DNA of 64,000 nucleotides from Zantedeschia hybrid cultivar (taxonomy: Eukaryota > Streptophyta > Magnoliopsida > Alismatales > Araceae), in the NCBI GenBank assembly GCA_030544215.1, contig JARZZO010000002.1:74841150-74905149 (forward strand), read 5' to 3'. Within the stretch, counting starts at the first letter, position 1, and the number at the start of each line of letters is the position of its first letter. Under the pieces are notes generated by a model. That model worked only from the letters and a program-made list of their open reading frames with translations, searched no databases and was not told the DNA's origin. This document shows positions 55,476-64,000 of the stretch, piece by piece. Both the position numbers and the translations under genes were made by a program.

Positions 55476-57553
55476 GCTAATGCCCCGCATGATCCTCATT
55501 CTTATCCATCTGAACATGAGGGAAACCTTCATAGCCCTCCTCCTTTTGTCCATGATCAACATAATTCTGGTGTTGATCTTCCTCCGCACGTGCATGCGGT
55601 TTCTAATCCTGTCTTTGAGGGGACCATGAACCCGAATGAGCCCTCGTCTTCCAATCCATCTGATCTGGTCAACGCCCTGGGAGTTCTGACCTCTGATCTA
55701 GATCCTCACCAGCTCGAGGCAATCCAGTCTATTTTGAAGGGAAAGACGCCCATACAATCTGCCGAGCCGAATCATGTGGCTCCTCCTGTTATTCTTCAAC
55801 CACCTCCCCATCATGCTTCATTCATTCATCAGGCCATGGAAGGCCTTCAGGTTTCAACTTCTCGGCCAACTGGGTCACAATTGTCCTCCTCGAGGCAACT
55901 GGTCAGGCCGCTGACGCCTACTTACCAAAATGCCCTCGGGCATGGCGGAAGCTCTGCCGAACCTCAACCCTATTGCCCCCTTGCCCCACATACTCTAGAC
56001 AACAGGCCTATCATGTACCTCCACCTCCCCCTCCTCCAGTCGATCCGACGACTCAAGCTCAGCTCGCAAAGATGGAGCGTATAGATGAACAATTCAATAA
56101 TTTTCAGTAAATGATAGGAGTTAAAGCTGCACCTGAAATTAACCTGCCAAGTCTGCCCGTGTTCCATTTGTCGCCCTCTGAAATGCCAGTGTACCGAACA
56201 TATAACGGTACTAGTAACCCCTTCTCTCATTTGAAAGAGTTCATGTACGAGTCATCTTTCTGGCAAAACGATAAGAGGTCGTTGGCATTTTTGTTCAGGA
56301 AATCCTTGGAAGGACCAGCCCTCGAATGGTTCTTTACCTTAGAGCCATCTGAAGTAGAGGACTATGGTATCGTGTTACGAAAATTCATTCAACGATACCA
56401 GGATAGAGTTGCACCCTCTCTGTCCATTACTGATTTGATAGCATAAAAAATGAAGCACGACGAGGAATTCGTCAGTTTTGCTGATAGATGGAGGGGCATG
56501 GCAGAAAAAGTTATAAATCATCTGTCTGAGTCCGAGCAAGTAAAGATGTTGATTTCCAATGCTACACCTCAGTTTAAGCTAGTCCTTGCCCTGAACAACT
56601 TGACCAGCATGGCAGAGCTCTATGAAAGGGCGCGTTATTGTCAGAACGCTTTCAAGGACGCTACATTATCTAGTGTCTTTGATCCTCACCGACCTAGCAG
56701 GCCTCTACCTCGGAAGCCAGCCGTGCCAAATTCTCCTAGCATGGGTCCAACCACTGAGGGAACGCTCTCCCATGAGCAGATTAGTAGCATGAACAACAAT
56801 CAGTCCCAACAACCTCCAAGCCAGCAAGGTTACAGACCTCCGAATCAACAAGGCTATAGACCTCTGAACCAGTAGGGTTACAGACAACAGCAGCCACAGT
56901 ATTAGCAACCCCAGCAGCCAAATCCACAATATCAACAGCCATCGTACCAGCGGCCACAGCAGCTGAACCAGCAGCCACAACAGTAGCCACAGTAGCAGCC
57001 ACAGCAGCAGCCACAACGGCAGTTATAGTACCAGCCCCCACAACAACAACAGTACCAGCCATGCGCCCTGTCGGCGTACCATAATGTACCTCCTCCTACT
57101 TATTATAACCAGCAGAGGAAGCCTCCAGGCCCGAAAAGGACAGAATATCCAGTCCTTCCAAAATCCTTAACAGATATCTTCAATGCTTTAATAGCAGCCA
57201 ATGCCTTGGTCTTGCCAAGAGAAAAAATAGTTTGGCCCCAAAATGCCGATACTTCCAAGTATTGTTACTTCCATAGACAACCTGGACACACAATAGACAC
57301 CTGCTTCCAATTTCGAGATTATATCCATGATCTCAACAAGCAGGGAGGCATTGATTGGGAAGAAATGAGGAAGTATATATCCGCCTTGAAGGCGAGAAGG
57401 CCCCAACAACAGCAGTAACCCCAACAACAGTAACAACCAAGAGTGCTGGCACAAGCGGCAGCACCTCCAAACATGGGTATAATGTAGAACCCACTTCCGG
57501 AACACCAGTACCAGAATCAAGTTGCCCCCATTTTAACAAATAGCCAGTCTTAG
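55476..57553 (+). pseudogene. gag: gag of Ogre-like element, many stops
   Basis: The open N-terminal part begins at ANAPHDPHSYPSEHEG and changes frame near 55960-56010. It then reads LPVFHLSPSEMPVYRTYNG, FRKSLEGPALEWFFTL and FVSFADRWRGMAEKV (Gag core). A Gln-rich repeat of NQQGYRPP type follows, then a knuckle-like CYFHRQPGHTIDTC. In-frame stops at 56108, 56444, 56873, 56903, 56984, 56993, 57026, 57416, 57431, 57485 and 57551; most after 56800 sit at Gln positions. Structural protein of the element, not functional here. Confidence 0.8.
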
Positions 57554-57820
57554 GCTAATCGAGGGAAACAATGAAAGATACAGGACTCTTCCTCTATTTA
57601 TTCAACGGATCACACTCCGAGCACCGCAAAACAACTACTACGGCGTACCCTCCATATACCTAAACTACAACCCATTACCATCACACCAGTACCAACACCC
57701 GCATACCGTTTACCTACGCCCATTAACCCATCACCACTGCCTACTTTCCTTAAACCCATTACCCCCCACGCCACCACACCTCCATCAAATAACCTACCGC
57801 AAGCTAATTACGCACCCCTC

Positions 57821-59059
57821 ATGCCATCCAAACCATTGCTCCGCGTATCATTCCCCACATCATCTACTATCACCACCGCCTACCCAAATACCATGCAACC
57901 ATCCAAACCATTACTCCGCGTACCATTCCCCACTTCATCCGTACCGACTAATTACCCCTCAACCATCCAACCATCTAAGCCTCTCATCCGTACCATGCCT
58001 CCACCAAGTAACCCCACGGCATCACCCGCATGCCAAACCTCCGCACCATCCACTAAACCTACTATGCTCAAGTTATCACATGGCCCTTCCACTAGTGAAG
58101 AACATGCACTCCGGAGTGGGAGGATCTTCAATAAGATCTTTCCTCAGTCTACAGTCAGAGACGGCCCAACGCAGTCGCTAGAGGAAGCGCATAACGATGA
58201 GAGTGCACCAGGCACTCAATATGACCTACTGAAGCAACTGGACAGAACACCGGCACGAATCTCTGTGCTAGAGTTGATCAAGAGATCAAAGACCCATCAG
58301 GAAGCGCTGATGAAATATTTACAAAAAGTGATGGTCAACGAAGACGTGCCAGTAGAGAAGATTACCGCATTACTAGTTCCGCAGGAGGATCAGCCCTCTA
58401 TCTTATTTCATGCTTCGGAACAAACACCACTAGCAACCAAGAGCATGGCTCTGAGTATTACGGTCAATATCTGCAAAAAGGCCGTAGACACATGCCTGGT
58501 TGACACGGGGGCTTCAATTAATGTCCTGCCTCCGAAGATCCTTGAACTATGTGGTGTACCCAAGGAAAAATGGCTGCCTAGACCCATTTATGTTACAGCA
58601 TATGATAACTCCACCCGTTCCCCTCTGGGAATGGTCTATTTAAAAGTAGAGTTAGGCCATGTATGTCATGCCGAGGTTGAATTTCACATTTTGGAAATCG
58701 ATCCTTCCTTGAAGGCTATTTTATGACGTCCTTATATTAAAACCCTTGAGGCGATTCCTTCTACGAATCATCAGTGCCTCGAATTTTCCTATAAAGGACG
58801 AATCATTAAAGTTACGAGCATGCCAATCCTTGTTGCTACTCACTCTTTGAATATCAAGCCAACTTCTTCATCTGGCCAACAACCTTTTCTGTCGGTATTA
58901 CAGGTCTACCATCCGGTGGCTGATCCTTTAAAGGCCGCCACTCTTACTCCTTATCCACTTGATGCTATAAAGCGGGGGAAGTGCATGAGTACCCCTAGTT
59001 GGAAAATAATGATGAAGGGTGGTTATCAGCCTGGAAAAGGCCTAGGCACGCAATTGTAA
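57821..59059 (+). pseudogene. pro: aspartic protease and G-patch-like region of Ogre-like element
   Basis: A proline- and threonine-rich lead-in is followed by the retropepsin motif CLVDTGASINVLPPKIL (catalytic D-T-G present) and a typical fold continuation (LEIDPSLKAIL). A TGA at 58724-58726 falls where relatives have Gly in ILGRPW-like sequence. The same frame continues to MMKGGYQPGKGLGTQL, a G-patch-like motif known downstream of protease in some retroelements, and stops at TAA 59057-59059. Confidence 0.8.
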
Positions 59060-60350
59060 GGCAGAACCACGTCCCTCAAAGACAACCGAAGGATACCTGG
59101 AAATGGCCTGGGCTATAGGCCAAGAAAAGTGACGCACGACATCACCCAGTAGGAAGAAAATGAAGACGGCCAAAAGGTCTGGGAAACAATGTCCACACCA
59201 TGCAAAGAAGGCCGGGACCCTTTAACATGGACCTTATACACACATTTCGTCAAAGGGCCCGTGATCAGTCATGATAACACAGTGGTCATTACTTCTTATT
59301 TTGATCTCCATGACATATATGGAAGAGACCTGGCCAAACATTGTTCAAAATTGTTGACGTACGAGTCCTTGGAGGCTCTGCGGCTAATGAAAAGGAGGAA
59401 GTTCTAAGATTCTGAGTGTGAATGGTACAGATGGTTTGACTTAAGGGATCTATATATTGCATTGAATAGACTGTTTCTTGATCCTTCAGAACCAAAGTGG
59501 CCGCCACAAATAGATGAGCTAATTAAAGGGTCTGGTGCCATTTTTGACAAAAGAATACTGTTGTCTGAAGAAATAGATGAAGGGGAGCCAGATGACCCCT
59601 ATGAAACTGGTTATACTACGGATCTTCTTTGGAGGGAGACTTATCCCTCTTACATTTTCACACTCCAAACCTTATTCCATACTCTACTTCTGACTCCGAC
59701 TTGGTCGCAGGTCATTACTGAAGATATTCCACGGGCTCCGCCCATCATGATCACTCTGTCCCCACGGGACTTTATCCCTCAACCTCCTCTCGATCTAGAG
59801 AGGATTTATGATTTAATATGGGACATACTACTGTATGATCCCCCCAATCCTTTGGCCTCGGTGCCGCTTCCTCCATCCCATTCTCCTCTTATTCATTTAC
59901 ATTCTTGTTTCATGATTAATTCATCTTTTCTCCAAAAAAAAAAAGAAACACCAATTTGCAACAAATTTCTCTCAGATCCTCATTGAGGAAACTTCCTACT
60001 TGTCCGATTGTACCCCATCGCGCGGGTCATTCGGTCAAGATTCTCTTCTAAATATACTTTGCCCCTCCCCTCGGGAGGATTCTCTTGTATTTCCTCATGT
60101 ATCCCATAATTTTCATTCTGCTTCGTCCTCATTAGGTCAAGATAGGGAGTCTAGCGAAGTTAGGGAGTCTAGTTCTAGGCATGTTAGTCAGGTTAGGAAG
60201 TCTAGAAAGTCTAAGGGTAAACGAATTCCAGATAGATACCTCCAGGATTTAGCATTTAAATGCTTTTCTTGCTCTATGATCCATCAGCTATTAGAGAACC
60301 ATATTCAGATGCCAGAAGATTGTGTAAATGATGAGTCGGTTAACGATGGA
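59060..60350 (+). pseudogene. protease-RT linker with probable Ogre intron
   Basis: The protease frame resumes at 59189 with no strong domain (DPYETGYTTDLL, WRETYPSY) and stops at 59984-59986. The RT frame opens at 60000 in a different phase. Ogre elements have a spliced intron between protease and RT, so some of 59640-60350 is probably intronic. Splice sites were not assigned. Confidence 0.5.
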
Positions 60351-61655
60351 TATGGGGTGTATGAATTGATACACGAAAAAGACCCCATTGTTGAAGATGA
60401 GGAAGATGACGAGGACGCGGCTGAGGCATATGCCAGTAGAGTAAAAAGATTCGATGAACCCTCAGCTGCCGTAGAAGAGTCTACCAAAGAGATCAATCTA
60501 GGGACTAAAGATGAACCTAAGGTTGTCCTCGTTAGCAAAAATCTTTCTGAAATGGATAAGAAGGTAATGGTACAAGTTCTTAAGAATTATAAGGACACTT
60601 TCGCCTGGAGTTATGAGGATATGTCGGGGTTAGATTCATCACTAATGGAACACAGGTTGACGTTAAAGGATGGAGCTAGCCTGGTTAAACAGAAGTTAAG
60701 GCGATTCCACCCACAAATGGCTTTGAAAATGATGGAAGAAGTCGATAAGTTACATAAAGCCAAATTTATTAGAGTTGTCCTCTATCCACAATGGGTGGCG
60801 AACATAGTCCCGATTATGAAGAAAGATGGGAAGGTCAGAATTTGTATTGACTTCCGAGATTTGAACCGGGCGTGTCCTAAGGATGATTTTTCATTGTCTC
60901 ACATTGATGTACTCATCGATAATACTGCTGGCTATGAAACTTTATCATTTATGGATGGATTCTCATGATATAATCAGATCAAATTGGCAGAAGAAGATCA
61001 AGAAAAGACATCATTTACTATACCTTGGAGGACATATTGTTATGTCGTCATGCCTTTTGGATTAAAGAACGTTGAAGCCACTTATCAGAAGGCTATGATG
61101 GCAATATTTCATGACATGATGCATATCGATCTAGAGGTGTATGTGGATGACTTGTTGATAAAATCTAAGACTAAGGCTGAGCATGTCAAAGTTCTAGCAA
61201 GGGTATTAGAAAGTTCAGGAGAATACTAGCTGAAGATGAACCCTAAGAAATGTGTATTCGGGATATCTTCAGGAAAATTACTTGGATTCATTGTCAGTAA
61301 ACGGGGAATTGAGATCGATCCCAACAAGGCAAAGGCTATTAGAGAAATGCCATCTCCCAAGAACTTGAAAGAGTTAAGATGATTGATCGGGAGGTTACAG
61401 TTTATTCGCCGTTTTGTCTCCCAACACTCACAAGAGTGTAAGCCGTTCTACAAGCTTACCAAGCCGGCAGTCAAATTCAATTGGGACGATAAGTGTCAGG
61501 AGGCGTTTGATGGATTGAAGAATTATTTGGCAAGTCCTCTTGTTTTGAGACTACCATCTCCGGACAAATCATTAATACTCTATATTTCTTTCCTGGATGA
61601 TGCGGTGGAGGTTGTCCTAGAACAAGAGGATGAAGAAGGAAAGGAGAGGGCAGCC
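60000..61655 (+). pseudogene. pol: reverse transcriptase and first part of RNase H of Ogre-like element
   Basis: One frame throughout: MDKKVMVQVLKNYKDTFAWS, KKDGKVRICIDFRDLNRACP, MPFGLKNVEATYQ, catalytic VYVDDLLIKSKTKAEHV, then MNPKKCVFGISSGKLLGF and the RNase H start (FNWDDKCQEAFDGLK). Premature stops: TGA 60966-60968 (in DGFS-YNQI), TAG 61227-61229 (in GEY-LKMNP) and TGA 61380-61382 (in KELR-LIGRL). The frame is cut at 61655 by the nested solo LTR and resumes in phase at 62988. Confidence 0.88.
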
Positions 61656-62982
61656 TGTAGGTGCTGAAAATTTGCTCATGTGATTAATGTGAAAAACTAA
61701 GTTGTTTAGAGTAAATTAACCTATTAAAAAAAATGCAACTAATGTGCTGTGATCGCCAGAAACTTTTAACTAAAAAGCTTCAAAAGAAGTTTGATCGCTT
61801 ACCTGTTCAAACGCGGAAGAATGAATCATTGGTTCCCCTCCTTCAGCCGGCTGAAGAAAGAAAGCCTCTTCTTGTTCTTTTGTTCTTGCTGTTGAATGTT
61901 GAGGATCGTCCAGAAGTTCTCCTGGCTTCGTGCTTGATTTCCCTTTTTTTGATTTCTTGTTGTGGTTGTTGAATGCAGCAGACAGAGAGACAGAAACAAT
62001 AAAAAAGAAATAGTGATAAGAATCTAAATAGAAATAATATCAAATTTAACTATGATTAGAAACATGTATAAACAGCAACTCACTTGTTTAGATGGCTTTG
62101 AAACCCCTTTAGAACAGATGGGTTTTGGAAAATCAATGATGTGGTGTGTGTTGCATGAAGTGAATATGAGAGAATGAAACTAAATAATGTAAATGAAATT
62201 CAGATATGAAAAACTTATGCCCAGTCCAGTTAGTTGAAGCTTTGAAGAGATGAAGATCTTGAAGAATGATGCCGACTTCTGGAAATGGCAGCGCTCCGGC
62301 GTGGTTGCTTCGATCTCCAAATCGCTATAACGCTGAGGCTCAATAATTCTCTCTCTCCTTTTTTTTTTTTAACTCCTTGAGATGCAAGGTATTTATAGGC
62401 ATTTTCTGCGTTCGCGATTAACATAGAAAAATCTAGGATTTATCCACCTTAATCGACAGATAATTACTGATTAATTCATCTTTATCTGTAATTATCTAAA
62501 ACGCGTCCACCTTGGATGACGCATTTCAGATTTAATTAAGATAAGGATAAATATCCGGGAAAACTTATCTTTATCTTTATTAGCTAAAACGCGTCCACAT
62601 TAGTAGACGTCTTTTACCCTAATTAAGATAAGGATAAACATCCGGAAGAGAAGTTAAAACAGCCTAAGAAACCTAAAATGAGTCGACCTCCACAGACGCC
62701 TTTTAGTCAATAAATCAATTAATTAAAATTCAAATTTAAACGCTAAAATAGGAATAAATTCTAAATGGCGTCCACATGGGCCGACGCCTTTTAGACTTCT
62801 TCATATTTTAACTGAAATTTGAGCTAAAATCAATTCGATTGATTAACTTAAACATGTCTGTTTGACCCGACACTCAAAAATATTAATAAAAATTAATTAA
62901 TGATTAATTATCAGACCATTATGAGGCATTATTATATGATATGAAATTTACTCAAAATGACGTCAAAATTAGCGTGTCTACA
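61656..62982 (-). mobile_element. solo LTR nested in the Ogre-like element, opposite orientation
   Basis: Starts TGTAGGTGCTG and ends GTGTCTACA on the plus strand, with CAGCC directly repeated on both sides (61651-61655 and 62983-62987). Its minus strand matches the 5' LTR at 53622 over its length in diverged form, including the conserved start. No internal coding remains, so this is a solo LTR left by LTR-LTR recombination. Removing it and one CAGCC restores the RNase H frame of the host element. It has four near-palindromic modules (62497-62529, 62585-62617, 62673-62708, 62762-62795) where the 5' LTR has three. Confidence 0.88.
62390..62397 (-). promoter_or_regulatory. TATA box of solo LTR
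   Basis: The minus strand reads GCCTATAAATACC. If active, it would drive minus-strand transcription back into the RT region of the host element. Confidence 0.55.
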
Positions 62983-62987
62983 CAGCC

Positions 62988-64000
62988 TACTATCTCTCTA
63001 AACTTCTCAACCCCGCTAAACAAAGGTATAGGGCGATGGAGAAAACATGTGCAGCATTGGTCTAGATGGTTCAGAAATTGAAGCATTACTTTCTAGCCCA
63101 TGAGGTTCATCTCATCGTTAGGATAAATCCGATCAAGTTTCTCCTTAAGAAATCAGTCCTTATTGATAGGTTAGCACGATGGCAGAGCTTTCTATCTCAA
63201 TTCGATATCACTTACATTCAGCAGAAAGCGATCAAAGGCTATGCCATAGCAGAGCATCTTGCTCATCATCCCCTTCCTCGTTTTGATCCAGTCCGATCGG
63301 AGTTTCTGGATGAGGAACTAATGTCCATAGACAGAATCAAAGATGACATGTGGACTCTGCATTTTGACGGAGTTCTGAATTTCCATGGAAAGGGTATTGA
63401 CATTGTTCTGTTATCACCTGAAGGTATCACCATTCCACAAGCCTTTCAGCTTGACTTTCCAGTCACTAACAATATAGTTGAATACGAGGCACTCCTTGCT
63501 AGCCTCGAGGTTGCTCATCTCTATGATGCCACCAAACTCAGAATTGTAGGTGATAGCCAATTGATTCTTCGCCAGGTGTTAACCAAATATCGAACTATTG
63601 ATCCAAAGCTCATGCCTTATCAAGAACTTACTTCTGCTTATGCTAAGCTCTTCACAAAATTGATCTTCATCTATGTTCCTCAGAATCAGAACATCTTAGC
63701 TGACGCTCTAGCTTCCCTTGCATCATCCATCGATTTCCCAATCAGCAGACAATCCGAGTCGATCATTGTTCATAGGCGTCTTTCACCCGCCGTGAAAGAC
63801 CCTTCATTCCTTAAGACTAAGGAGAAGCTGCTGAAGAAAGTCAGAAATAGAAATATTAGGGAAAAGAGAGAGATTATGTTAATGGAGCTAGATGATGAAC
63901 AAAAACCACGGTACTATGAAATTGCCAAATATTGTGAAGATCAATCATATTCTGAGGAAGCCACAGCTGAGGAGAAGAGGGCTATCAGGAGAGTTGCTTA
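62988..64000 (+). pseudogene. pol: RNase H (rest) and second archaeal-type RNase H of Ogre-like element, runs off window
   Basis: Continues the frame broken at 61655 with YYLSKLLNPAKQRYRAMEK. One stop, TAG 63063-63065, then open to the window edge for over 310 codons. The second RNase H has acidic catalytic positions in HFDGVLN, NIVEYEALL, GDSQLI and ILADALASLAS. The RNase H pair is a hallmark of the Tat lineage. Integrase should follow beyond the window. Confidence 0.88.

Larger units (their letters stand above)
53622..64000 (+). mobile_element. Ogre-like Ty3/gypsy (Tat lineage) LTR retrotransposon, partial
   Basis: 5' LTR 53622-54923, primer site near 54932, Gag, protease, a G-patch-like motif, RT, RNase H and a second RNase H up to the window edge. 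Integrase and 3' LTR lie outside. Large size, a long gap of changed frame between protease and RT (where Ogre elements carry an intron) and dual RNase H point to Ogre. Many in-frame stops in gag and pol, plus a nested opposite-strand solo LTR, show it is an old inactive copy. Confidence 0.85.

Overview
The window is plant nuclear DNA, most likely from a monocot. The evidence is spliceosomal GT-AG introns, a C2H2 repressor with QALGGH fingers and a DLNLP EAR motif, a WAT1/UMAMIT-type transporter, and plant-specific Tat-lineage Ty3/gypsy retrotransposons. The monocot call rests on the GC-rich coding sequence of the zinc-finger gene inside AT-rich flanks and is only moderately secure. Species cannot be named from the sequence.

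Layout. 1-7.6 kb: AT-rich intergenic DNA with a LINE 3' tail (2.51-2.85 kb) and decayed repeats. 7.66-20.52 kb: one complete GC-rich Retand/Grande-like LTR retrotransposon in minus orientation. From its 5' end (right) it carries LTR, primer-binding site, gag-protease, RT-RNase H-second RNase H-integrase, a 148-bp tandem array, an oppositely oriented spliced gene with its own TATA box, polypurine tract and LTR. 20.5-25.9 kb: intergenic. 26.26-27.52 kb: an intact intronless ZAT-type zinc-finger repressor gene (minus). 27.5-39.7 kb: gene-poor, AT-rich DNA with MITE-like elements and dispersed repeats. 39.75-46.60 kb: an intact seven-exon WAT1-related transporter gene (minus) with small inverted-repeat elements in its introns. 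46.9-53.6 kb: intergenic DNA with a decayed LINE, a 32-bp minisatellite and a probable copia LTR fragment. 53.62-64.0 kb (runs off the window): an Ogre-like Tat retrotransposon (plus) riddled with stop codons. Its RNase H region is split by a 1.33-kb solo LTR of a related element in the opposite orientation, with a perfect 5-bp target duplication.

Only two host genes are well supported: the zinc-finger repressor and the transporter. The most unusual object is the antisense transcription unit inside the Retand-like element. It has a TATA box at 9161, three exons, two GT-AG introns, a domain resembling the Pfam 'putative gypsy type transposon' family and a C-terminal coiled coil, and lies opposite to gag-pol between the tandem array and the 3' LTR. 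Antisense ORFs at this place are known in Retand/Grande elements, but their function is not. Exon boundaries, repeat limits and similarity statements were made by eye; no alignment or database search was run.
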